From the NCBI GenBank assembly GCA_026003755.1, contig BPHV01000001.1, positions 372,001 to 436,000 on the forward strand: a stretch of DNA of 64,000 nucleotides, given 5' to 3'. The notes beneath the pieces are model-generated. The model searched no databases, was not told where the DNA came from, and was given only the letters and a program-made list of their open reading frames with translations. This document shows, in pieces, positions 43,701 to 52,134 of the stretch. The position numbers and the translations under genes are program-made. Each line of letters begins with the position of its first letter. Positions within the stretch are counted from its first letter, which is position 1. Source of the DNA: Candidatus Roseilinea sp. (GTDB taxonomy: Bacteria; Chloroflexota; Anaerolineae; J036; Brachytrichaceae).

Positions 43701-44029
43701 CTTCATCGTCCTCTGCGGGCGTCGTCCACATGCAGCCGAGGTAGTCCCAGAACGTCCGGCGCGCATCCGCGAGCATGCACGGCTTGAGCGCTTTGCCCTC
43801 GCCCGCGCCCCCCGGAGGCCAACGGTGCAGGCGGGGCCTGGCGCCTCCGGCGTGGCCTGACGCGCGGCGTCCGGGCGTTTCTTGAGATCTTCGCGCTGCG
43901 CCTCATCGAGCTGATCCCGGTGATCCGCGCGCGCCCGCCAAAGCCGCCCGCCTCGTTGCGCCGCGCGAAACCTTAAAATTTCTGATGCGGAAGCCCTGGT
44001 GTGATAGAACGACGTAGCATTGACTGGCC
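43701..44029. other. Intergenic, no clear gene
   Basis: A 329-base GC-rich stretch between nitrilase and the ROK kinase. Minus-strand frames give a few protein-like words (for example RRTFWDYLGCMWTTPAEDDE) that may be a remnant, but no start, length or family supports a gene. An AT-rich patch at about 43970-43985 may hold the promoter of the kinase. Confidence 0.4.
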
Positions 44030-44953
44030 ATGAACGATCTACCTTCGTCAGCGTGGTATGGCGGCATCGAAGCCGGCGGCACGAAATTTAACTGCATCAT
44101 CGCCCGTGATCCTGACCACATCCTCGCCGAAGCGCGCTTTCCCACCCGCAGCCCCCGCGACACCCTGTCGCAGGTCATCGCCTTCTTCGCCAATGCGCGC
44201 GTGCCGCTGGCCGCCATCGGCATCGGCTCGTTCGGCCCGATAGACCTCGATCCCGCGTCACCGACGTTCGGCTACATCACCCGCACGCCCAAGCTGGAGT
44301 GGCAGAACACCGATTTCGTCGGCTGCATTCGGCAGGCGTTGCACGTGCCCATCGTCTTCGAGACGGATGTCAATGCCGCCGCCTACGGGGAGTACGTCTG
44401 GGGCGCTGCGCGCGGCCTGCACACCTTTGTGTACTACACCATCGGCACCGGCATCGGCGGCGGCGGCATGGTCGCCGGCCAACCGATCCACGGGCTGCTC
44501 CACCCGGAGATGGGCCACATGCGGCTGCCGCACGATTGGGCGCGCGATCCATTTGCCGGCGCTTGCCCTTTCCACGGCGACTGTCTGGAGGGCTTGGCCA
44601 GCGGACCGGCGCTCGCTCAGCGCTGGGGCGCCGACCCCAAGACCCTGCCGCCCGATCACCCTGCTTGGCCGCTCGAAGCGCACTACATCGCCCTGGCCCT
44701 CGTGAACACCATCTGCATCCTCTCCCCTCAACGCATCCTCCTCGGCGGCGGGGTCATGGAGCGCGCCTTCCTCTTCCCGCTCATCCGCGACGCGGTGCAG
44801 CAGTTGCTCAACAACTACATCGCGCACGACGCGCTGCTGAAACACATTGACGAATACATCGTCCCCCCGGCCCTGGGCGGGCGAGCGGGCGTGCTGGGCG
44901 CCGTGGCGCTCGCGCGCGACCTCGCACAGGCGCCCGCTTTGCCCTCGCCTTAA
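44030..44953 (+). CDS. ROK-family fructokinase
   Basis: 307 residues. N-terminal ATP loop [12 protein letters not shown], sugar-binding [26 protein letters not shown] and the zinc site GHMRLPHDW...[16 protein letters not shown], which is the bacterial fructokinase/GmuE signature. It phosphorylates fructose (possibly mannose) with ATP. It stands alone between the catabolic island and the defence island, with no sugar transporter adjacent. Codon use is native. The last ~20 residues ([13 protein letters not shown]) are a loose tail. Confidence 0.9.
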   Translation: MNDLPSSAWYGGIEAGGTKFNCIIARDPDHILAEARFPTRSPRDTLSQVIAFFANARVPLAAIGIGSFGPIDLDPASPTFGYITRTPKLEWQNTDFVGCIRQALHVPIVFETDVNAAAYGEYVWGAARGLHTFVYYTIGTGIGGGGMVAGQPIHGLLHPEMGHMRLPHDWARDPFAGACPFHGDCLEGLASGPALAQRWGADPKTLPPDHPAWPLEAHYIALALVNTICILSPQRILLGGGVMERAFLFPLIRDAVQQLLNNYIAHDALLKHIDEYIVPPALGGRAGVLGAVALARDLAQAPALPSP

Positions 44954-45242
44954 ACGCTTTTTGGCAATCAACCGACTCTCAACCCAGAGCCCGAGAGCAA
45001 GGATGGCGTATTCCACCCTCATCGAGCGCGCCCGGCCGGCGCTGCTTGATAGAACAGGCCATGCATCGTTCCATCGGCGCCGTCCAGATCGCGTTCAGAT
45101 CACCGCAGCCAATGCCCCTTGGCTGCGGTGGCTTGCCCCTACCCTCCCCCGGCCGGCGCCATTTTGCCTTCGGCCAAGGAGCAAACCATAGGCCGGCTCG
45201 CGACGGGCCGCGATAACATTGAGGGCAAAAAAGACGAGTCGC
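44954..45242. other. Intergenic, junction of native and foreign DNA
   Basis: No supported gene. The sequence leads from the fructokinase into restriction-modification remnants; the left boundary of the imported segment probably lies here. No direct repeats or tRNA end were recognised. Confidence 0.4.
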
Positions 45243-45374
45243 ATGAGCCAAAAACGCACTCCCAAGCACGGCGATAACGCGCGCCCGATTGAACCTTGCG
45301 AGCATCGGGATGAAGAGAGCGCGCCAACAACCCGTGGGCCGGTGACGCCCACAACGGACGCATCGGTCGTTTGA
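45243..45374 (+). pseudogene. N-terminal remnant of a Mod-type DNA methyltransferase
   Basis: A 43-codon frame starting MSQKRTPKHGDNARPIEPCE and then HRDEE. This resembles the leader of long site-specific adenine methyltransferases, which read (K)HxD.TRTIEPYEHRDK-RANNPPVGLVTP-TD. The continuation is present only with frame changes (RERANNP in one frame, PVTPTTDA in another) and the rest of the gene is missing. The next gene starts 18 bases later. Identification rests on a short leader motif recalled from this family. Confidence 0.45.
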
Positions 45375-45392
45375 CGAGCGTTTAAGCAGGCC

Positions 45393-46078
45393 ATGAGCAC
45401 AACGGTAAAGTCCAGACAGCGCGTCATACCGAGCACGGCGAGGTGCTGACGCCCCAGCACATCGTCAACGCCATGCTCGATCTTGGTCGAGGCCGGAGAC
45501 CGAGCGCATCGACTCGCGCTTCCTTGAGCCCGCCTGCGGGACGGGGAATTTCCTCATCGCCAGGTTCTGGACCGCAAACTGCGCGTGGTCGAAGCGCGCT
45601 ATCGCCAAGAGCCAGACTGGAATACGAGCGCTACGCCGTCCTCGCCGTTTCGTCGCATCTATGGGATCGACATCCTCGAGCCGACAACGTCGGAGGAGTG
45701 CCGCCAGCGGTTGTTCCGGAGCGTTCGACGCGGCGATTACACCCGCCTCTTCGGGGAGATGGCAACCAAGCGCAAAGTGCCGCGAGGCGGTGCGTTATCA
45801 TCCTGCGGCGCAACATCGTCCACGGCGACGCGCTGTCGTTGCAGACCGTCGCGGACCAAACGCCGCAGCCCATCCTCTTCCCCGAATGGTCGCTGGTCAA
45901 CGGCAGCCTGCTCAAACGGCGCGACTTTGCCTTCCAGTGAGTTGGTCAGCCAGGGAGTCCGATGCGGGAACTGCCCCTCTTCTCCGATGCCAGGGCGAGG
46001 AGGTGTTCATCCCGGAGCCGGTCAAGGACTATCCGCCGGTGCATTTCTCTGGAGGTCGCCCATGCCTACGATGAGTAG
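45393..46078 (+). pseudogene. N-6 DNA methylase gene with many single-base insertions
   Basis: Following the protein through frame changes gives MSTTVKSRQRVTEHGEVLTP, then QHIVNAMLDLVEAETERIDS, RFLEPACGTGNFLIAVLDRK, and on to NIVHGDALSLQTVADQTPQP and EEVFIPEPVKDYPPVHF, ending at TAG 46078. This is a small adenine methylase (motif I PACGTGNF) typically placed before an Eco57I-like methylase. About fifteen lesions are needed and nearly all are one- or two-base insertions; almost no substitutions disturb conserved residues. One clean stretch of over 100 bases lies near 45830-45930. It is either a decayed gene or an assembly patch with insertion-type read errors. Confidence 0.7.
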
Positions 46079-47622
46079 CTCCAACCCCGACGTGCTCTCC
46101 TGCTTGGCGAACCTCTCCAGCGACGAGGTGTTCACCCCGCCGCAACTGGCCAACCGAGATGCTGGACCTGCTGCCGGCTGGAGCTGTGGAGCAATCCCTG
46201 AGGCCCGCTTTCTCGACCCCTGCTGCAAATCGGGCGTGTTCCTGCGCGAGATCGCCAAGCGGCTGGACAAGGGACTGGAGCAACACATCCCCGACCGCCA
46301 GGCGCGCATCAACCACATCATGCAGCACCAGCTCTTCGGCATCGCCATCACGGAACTGACCGCGCTTATCTCGCGTCGTTCGCTCTACTGCTCCAAGACG
46401 GCCAACGGCAAGTATTCGGTCTGCACGGCCTTTGACACACCCGAAGGCAACATCCGCTATCGGCGCACCGAGCACACCTGGAAAGAACGGGCGCTGTGTG
46501 TTCTGCGGCGCCAACGAGGAAAACTATGCCCGTGGCGAGGAACTGGAAACCCACGCCTATGAGTTCATCCACACCGAACACCCGGAGGAGATTTTTGATA
46601 TGAAATTCGATGTCATCATCGGCAATCCGCCGTATCAGTTGAGTGATGCCGGATACGGGAGAAGCGCATCACCTATATATCATCATTTTGTTAAACAAGC
46701 GAAAAAACTAAACCCGCGCTTTCTGGTGATGATTATTCCTTCAAGATGGTTTGCAGGCGGCAAGGGTCTCGATGAGTTCAGGACAGAAATGCTCAACGAT
46801 GACCGGATACGAAAACTCGTAGATTACGAAAACAGCGCGGATGTTTTCCCCGGTGTGGATATAGCCGGTGGAATATGCTATTTCCTTTGGGAAAGAGATT
46901 CACATGGACCTTGCGAAGTAACCAACTTCTACAACGGACAGCCTGTTGTCTCCAAGCGGCAGCTCAATGAATTCCCTGTTTTCATTCGTCATAGCCGAGC
47001 CATTCCAATAATCCGCAAGGTATTGGCTAAGAATGAGAATGGAGGAAGACGGTTGAACGAAGTTATATCGTCTAGAAAGCCTTTTGGTCTGCCTACGAAT
47101 TATACTCCAAGAGAAAAAGGTATTCCCTGTTGGTTTAAGCAACGTATCGGTCTGAAATACGCTGATCCAAAGGACGTTAAAGATGATAATCAAATCCTGA
47201 ACAAATGGAAATTGCTTATTCCACCTGCTCCGATAGCCGGCCAAACAGATTTTTCAAAACCGATTGCCTTCTACTATGAGGCAAATACCCGTCTTGCAAA
47301 ACCAGGTGAATGTTGTACAGAGAGTTGGCTTGTTGCATGTGCTTCCGATACCAAAAAAGAAGTAGAAGCATTTAAGTCGTATTTGTTTACCAAGATCGTC
47401 AGATTCCTTCTTCTTCAAACGGTTATATCGCAGCACGTTACGAGAGAAAATTTCTATTTTGTGCCTGACTTGGGGAAATATGAAGGTATCTACACCGACG
47501 AAATGCTAATGAAGCGATGGGGCATCACAAAAGAGGAATTTGAGTTTATCGAATCGAGAATACGCGACGTGGGTGAAGGGAATGGATCGGTAAACAACGA
47601 CGAGGAGCCTACCGATGCGTAA
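46071..47622 (+). CDS. Eco57I-like adenine DNA methyltransferase, frameshifted in its N-terminal third
   Basis: Composite protein of ~510 residues: [20 protein letters not shown], then [26 protein letters not shown] (motif I), [20 protein letters not shown] and the catalytic [14 protein letters not shown] (NPPY, motif IV), followed by a target-recognition part up to the end. Three insertions within about 46150-46205 and one at 46481-46490 must be removed to read through; from 46490 on the frame is clean. GC content falls sharply after 46600, unlike the host. ATG 46071 overlaps the previous TAG, and the 3' end overlaps the helicase gene by eight bases. It is the modification component of the island. 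Confidence 0.78.
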
Positions 47623-50248
47623 CTTCTTCCCCCCGCGCCCCAAAGTCGAGCCGAAAATCTACGCCTACGAGGACACCAATCCCGAATACGCGGGCCTGCT
47701 CAAGATCGGCTACACCACCAGAAGCGTGCAGGAGCGGGTGGCCGAGCAGTACCCCACCCTACGGCCAGGCGGCAAGCTGCCGTATCGGATTGTGCTTGAA
47801 GAGCCGGCCATCCGCAACGACGGCACAGGCTTCACCGACCACGACGTGCATCGCATGCTGCGCATCAACGGCATCCGCAACGAGGGCGGCGAATGGTTCC
47901 GCTGCACGGTGAAGCAGGTCAGGGCGGCGATTAATGCCGTGCGAGCCGGGCAACTCTTGGAAGAGCAGCGCTCCCTCAACTTCACGATGCGGCCGGAGCA
48001 GGAGGCAGCGGTGGCAAAGACCATGGCCTACTTCCAAAACTACCGCCGGGAAAACGGCAAGCCGCCGCATTTCCTCTGGAACTGCAAGATGCGCTTCGGC
48101 AAGACCTTCGCCGCCTATCAACTGGCAAAACGCATGGGCTGGAAGAAGATTCTGGTGCTCACCTTCAAGCCGGCGGTGCAGAGCGCCTGGGAAGAGGATT
48201 TGCGCTGCCACGTGGATTTTCAGGGCTGGCAGTTCATCAAGCCCGGCGGGCTGACCTACGAGCAGGCAGATAAAAACAAGCCTATCGTCTGCTTTGGCTC
48301 GTTTCAGGACTATCTCGGCCGCAATCCGAAGACGGGCGGCATCAAAACCAAGAACGAATGGGTCCACGCCACCCACTGGGACTGCGTGATCTTCGATGAA
48401 TACCACTTCGGCGCCTGGCGCGAGAAGGCCAAAGACCTGTTTGAGCGCGAGGACGAAGCGGAACGGAAAGCGGCTCGGAAGGGCGAAGCCATTGATTACT
48501 TCGATGAGGATATCCTGCCCATCACATCCGACCACTACCTGTACCTTTCCGGCACGCCGTTCCGGGCCATTGCCACCGGCGAGTTCATCGAAGAGCAAAT
48601 TTACAACTGGACATATTCTGATGAACAGAAGGCGAAAGAGGAGTGGGACGACAGCAACGGCCCCAACCCCTATGCCGCATTGCCGCGCATGGTGCTGATG
48701 ACCTATCAACTGCCGGACGCCATCCGCGAAGTGGCGATGCAGGGAGAGTTCAACGAGTTCGATCTGAACGTGTTCTTTTCGGCCGAGGGCGTGGGCGACC
48801 AGGCGCGGTTCACATACGAAGACGAGGTGCAGAAGTGGCTCGATCTCATCCGCGGGGCATACCTGCCTACGAGTCTGGATAACCTCCGGCTGGGCGCGCA
48901 GAAACCGCCGTTGCCCTACGCGGATGTGCGACTTTTGAATGTGCTCTCGCACACCCTCTGGTTTTTGCCGAGCGTGGCCGCCTGTTACGCCATGCGCAAT
49001 CTCTTAGCCAAACCACACAACAAGTTCTACCACGATTACAAGGTCATCGTGGCCGCCGGCGCCGCCGCGGGCATCGGCGTCAATGCCCTCCCGCCGGTGC
49101 TGGAAGCGATGGGCGATCCCCTCAAGACGAAAACCATCACCCTGACCTGCGGCAAACTGACCACCGGCGTCACGGTTCGGCCTTGGACGGGCATCTTCAT
49201 GCTGCGCAACACATCGAGCCCAGAAACCTACTTCCAGGCCGCCTTCCGCGTGCAGAGTCCATGGACGATTCAGAATCCTGACGGAACCTCACCCAACGCG
49301 GAGCTGATTCTGAAAGAAGCGTGCTATGTGTTCGATTTCGCGCCGGATCGCGCCCTGCGGCAGATTGCCGACTACAGTTGCCGCCTGAATGTCAACGAGG
49401 ACGACCCGGAAAAGAAGGTGGAGGAATTCATCCACTTCTTGCCGGTGCTGGCGTATGACGGGAGTTCGATGCGGCAGATTGACGCCGCCGGCGTGCTGGA
49501 GATGGCCATGAGCGGCACCACCGCCACCCTGCTGGCCCGCCGCTGGGAGAGCGCGCTGTTGGTGAACGTGGACAATGACACCTTGCGCCGGCTGATGACC
49601 AACAAACAGGCGATGCAGGCGCTGATGAACATTGAGGGCTTCCGCACCCTCAATCAGGACATTGAAACCATCATTAACAAGTCTGAGGCGGTGAAAAAGA
49701 TCAAGAAAGAGGCCAACGATAAAGCGCTGTCCGCTCAGGAAAAGCGCGAGATGGCCGAAGAGGAGAAAGAATTCAAGAGCAAGCGCAAACAGATTCAAGA
49801 AAAGCTCATCAAGCTGGCGACGCGCATCCCCGTTTTCATGTATCTGACCGACCATCGGGAACGAACGCTGCGCGATGTGATCACGCAGTTGGAGCCGGGG
49901 TTGTTCAAGAAAGTCACGGGTCTGACGGTGAAAGACTTTGAACTCCTCGTCAGCCTCGGCGTCTTTAACAGCGCGCTGATGAACGATGCGGTGTACAAGT
50001 TCAAGCGCTACGAGGACCCCAGCCTGGTTTATATGGGCGTTGACCGCCATCAAGGGGAGGATATTGGTTTGTACGATACCATTCTGCGGCGTGCGGAATA
50101 CGAGGCGGCATTTGTGAATGAGGGAGAAATAGTTTGTAACCGGCTCAAGAACGGGCTAACCACGGGTTCCAGCCGACGTTGCTCCGCTGCGCTTCTCAAC
50201 GCGGCTGAACCCGACCGTTATGCGCCACTTCGCCCTCAGAGATTGTAG
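47615..50248 (+). CDS. GIY-YIG nuclease / DEAD-like helicase restriction protein
   Basis: 877 residues. Residues ~12-105 form a T5orf172-type GIY-YIG nuclease domain ([24 protein letters not shown] in register). Residues ~120-600 form a superfamily 2 helicase with Walker A in MRFGKT (159-164), DEYH (261-264) and LSGTPFRA. A Lys/Glu-rich helical segment (~690-735) and a C-terminal domain follow. This is the cleavage/translocation subunit paired with Eco57I-like methylases. It begins eight bases inside the methylase gene. The final ~37 residues (from CNRLKNG) are encoded by the attC-like site, so the natural C-terminus was probably replaced when the element was joined. Confidence 0.85.
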   Translation: MRNFFPPRPKVEPKIYAYEDTNPEYAGLLKIGYTTRSVQERVAEQYPTLRPGGKLPYRIVLEEPAIRNDGTGFTDHDVHRMLRINGIRNEGGEWFRCTVKQVRAAINAVRAGQLLEEQRSLNFTMRPEQEAAVAKTMAYFQNYRRENGKPPHFLWNCKMRFGKTFAAYQLAKRMGWKKILVLTFKPAVQSAWEEDLRCHVDFQGWQFIKPGGLTYEQADKNKPIVCFGSFQDYLGRNPKTGGIKTKNEWVHATHWDCVIFDEYHFGAWREKAKDLFEREDEAERKAARKGEAIDYFDEDILPITSDHYLYLSGTPFRAIATGEFIEEQIYNWTYSDEQKAKEEWDDSNGPNPYAALPRMVLMTYQLPDAIREVAMQGEFNEFDLNVFFSAEGVGDQARFTYEDEVQKWLDLIRGAYLPTSLDNLRLGAQKPPLPYADVRLLNVLSHTLWFLPSVAACYAMRNLLAKPHNKFYHDYKVIVAAGAAAGIGVNALPPVLEAMGDPLKTKTITLTCGKLTTGVTVRPWTGIFMLRNTSSPETYFQAAFRVQSPWTIQNPDGTSPNAELILKEACYVFDFAPDRALRQIADYSCRLNVNEDDPEKKVEEFIHFLPVLAYDGSSMRQIDAAGVLEMAMSGTTATLLARRWESALLVNVDNDTLRRLMTNKQAMQALMNIEGFRTLNQDIETIINKSEAVKKIKKEANDKALSAQEKREMAEEEKEFKSKRKQIQEKLIKLATRIPVFMYLTDHRERTLRDVITQLEPGLFKKVTGLTVKDFELLVSLGVFNSALMNDAVYKFKRYEDPSLVYMGVDRHQGEDIGLYDTILRRAEYEAAFVNEGEIVCNRLKNGLTTGSSRRCSAALLNAAEPDRYAPLRPQRL
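50154..50223 (+). repeat. Integron attC-like recombination site
   Basis: GGCTAAC (50154-50160) and GTTATGC (50217-50223) are the outer boxes with the invariant AAC...GTT. Between them, GGGTTCCAGCCGACGTTG (50164-50181) pairs with CAACGCGGCTGAACCC (50197-50212) apart from two unpaired bases on the left arm, C and A. Such extrahelical bases are the hallmark of attC bottom-strand hairpins, and AGCCGAcG...CGCGGCT matches the aadA1 attC. It lies between the two restriction systems. Confidence 0.65.
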
Positions 50249-50262
50249 TGAGGTATTCCGTA

Positions 50263-51274
50263 ATGAACAAAACACGAGCACCGAGAAACAGGACAATTAC
50301 TCTCTCGACAGAGGAGATAGCCTTATACCAAAGAAATCTGCTGAGACTGTCGGGGCGGGTTCGGCCAACGTATATTGAGAACAGGATAATTAACCAAAAC
50401 CTTTTTGAGATTCTCGATTGGTTGCCCACCGCATTCGTAGACCTTCTATTTATTGACCCACCATATAACCTGACGAAGTCCTTTAATGCTACTACATTTC
50501 GGGAGCGTTCAACTGATGAGTATAGGGAAATGGTTTGAAGCGTGGTTTCCCAAGTTATTGCGGATACTCAAACCAACGGCGTCGGTATATATCTGTGCCG
50601 ATTGGCGCTCGTCTTCGGCAGTTCATCTTATCGCAGAAAAATATCTCGTTGTCCGAAATCGTATCACATGGGAACGCGAGAAGGGGAGAGGAGCAAAGAC
50701 AAACTGGAAGAATTGCTCTGAAGATATTTGGTTTTGCACTGTTTCGGACAAATACTTCTTTAATGTAGATGCGGTGAAAATCAGGCGTCGGGTTATTGCT
50801 CCCTACACGGATTCAGATGGGAACCCGAAAGATTGGGAAAGGACTGAGAACGGGAATTTTCGTCTCACTCATCCATCGAATGTCTGGACCGACTTGACAG
50901 TACCATTCTGGTCAATGCCAGAGAATACTGACCACCCAACCCAAAAACCAGAAAAACTTCTGGCAAAAATCATCCTCGCGAGTTCCCAACCTAACGATTT
51001 GGTTTTCGACCCATTTTTGGGTTCTGGGACGACCTCTGTGGTAGCCAAGAAACTCGGAAGAAGATATGTGGGTGTTGAACTTGACCTAACATATTGCTGC
51101 TTTGCAGAGAAACGGCTTGCGATGGCTGAACACGACAAGACGATACAAGGTTACGCCGATGGAGTTTTTTGGGAGCGCAACACGCTTCAGAACCAGAAAC
51201 AGACATCAAGGGACAAAGAGACGCCAGGCATCTTGCCGCTTTTTGCCGCAGGTATCGAAAGAGAACAAAGATGA
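50263..51274 (+). CDS. Type II DNA methyltransferase (DPPYN class), frameshifted
   Basis: Composite of ~335 residues. The first frame gives LFIDPPYNLTKSFN (motif IV) and breaks at 50528-50530. Deleting one A from that AAA run joins DEYRE to WFEAWFPKLLRILKPTASVY and the rest, with THPSNVWTDLTVPFWSMPEN, HPTQKPEKL and the SAM-site DPFLGSGTTSVVAKKLGR. The order DPPY before FxGxGT indicates a beta-class N6-adenine or N4-cytosine methylase, as in HinfI-like systems. The gene is AT-rich (about 40-45 % GC), foreign to the host, and its stop overlaps the endonuclease start as ATGA. GAGG lies nine bases before ATG 50263. Confidence 0.82.
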
Positions 51275-51936
51275 GCAAGAGTAAAATTTTCTATACAGAC
51301 AAGTACAAGGAAATAGAAAGTGAGATTGTCAAACTTCTCAATTCCCAGCCAGATTTTCTATCCGCACAAACGGCTGTAAGCACTAGAGCTGTCGGTGACG
51401 CGATTCAAACCATACTATCTGAACAGTTCCAATCACTTCTCGGTGACTTGTGTGATAAATACTCGGCTGAGTTTGCGCGCAGAGCAATGGCTGACTTGGC
51501 ATTCACTGATAGAGACGGGTTTTACTACGTCGTTGATGTAAAGACGCATAGGCTCGGAACGCAATTCAACATGCCGAATCTGACTTCAGTTGAGAGGCTG
51601 GCGCGATTTTACGAAGACGACAGGAATTACTTTGTTGTACTGATTGTCAAATATGCCATTGAAGGGACGAAGGTGATAGTAGAACGGGTGCATTTTCTTC
51701 CGATCGAGTTTCTTGCATGGGGCTGTTTGACAATCGGGGCACTCGGATGGGGACAGATACAGATAGCGAATGCGAACGTCGTTGACGTCAACGAAGGTTA
51801 TTCACGAAAGAAATGGATGATCGAGTTATGCAATGTCATGCTTGAGTTTTATCCTAAAGAGATTGAAAAAATCAAGGATAGGATTACCCACTTCGAGCAA
51901 GTCAAGCGATACTGGGAACACAAAGAAGAAACTTAA
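51271..51936 (+). CDS. Type II restriction endonuclease (PD-(D/E)XK type)
   Basis: 221 residues. The likely catalytic pattern is D in ARRAMADLAFTDRDG and DVK in YYVVDVKTHRLG, a standard D-x(n)-(D/E)xK arrangement. The remainder is mixed alpha/beta (VERVHFLPIEFLAWGCLTIG). No specificity was recognised. It is translationally coupled to the methylase (ATGA) and equally AT-rich, so the two form a complete cassette-like R-M pair. If the upstream methylase is truly frameshifted, an active endonuclease would be lethal. That argues either that the frameshift is a sequencing error or that this protein is inactive. Confidence 0.72.
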   Translation: MSKSKIFYTDKYKEIESEIVKLLNSQPDFLSAQTAVSTRAVGDAIQTILSEQFQSLLGDLCDKYSAEFARRAMADLAFTDRDGFYYVVDVKTHRLGTQFNMPNLTSVERLARFYEDDRNYFVVLIVKYAIEGTKVIVERVHFLPIEFLAWGCLTIGALGWGQIQIANANVVDVNEGYSRKKWMIELCNVMLEFYPKEIEKIKDRITHFEQVKRYWEHKEET

Positions 51937-51947
51937 TATGCAATGGC

Positions 51948-51975
51948 GCATAACAAGCGCATGCACCCGACAGCT
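51948..51975 (+). repeat. Left half of an attC-like site
   Basis: GCATAAC (51948-51954) followed by AAGCGCATGCACCCGACAGC is a typical R''-L'' half-site with the ACCCGAC extrahelical-base context. The complementary right half (ending GTTATGC) is not found. The next 150 bases are GC-rich and without a gene up to the kinase start, so the site appears broken. Confidence 0.4.
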
Positions 51976-52134
51976 TCGCCTCGCTGCGCTCAGCTCGCCT
52001 GCGCGTGGTGAAGCGCAGCGCAGCGCGCCGCGCCGATGGACGTTCGCGCGATGCCTCCACCTCGCCGACGACGGCGGTCGCAGTGTGAGACGGAATGCGT
52101 CGAACAGGCGGCAGAAACGTTATATGCTTTCCCC

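Noticed and set aside
44954-45392. Search for attI site, integrase or tRNA end at the left edge of the defence island
   Set aside because: No RYYYAAC/GTTRRRY pair with a stem, no integrase-like frame and no tRNA 3' end were found.
45393-47622. Calling the methylase region one intact large gene
   Set aside because: At least two methylases with an ATGAGTAG junction and many frame changes are present; no single frame spans them.
47759-48952. Minus-strand frame of 397 codons
   Set aside because: Antisense to the helicase, whose Walker motifs are unambiguous.
52115-52127. GTTATATGC read as the right half of the second attC site
   Set aside because: It does not pair with the left half at 51948-51975 and fits better as a -10 element for the kinase gene.
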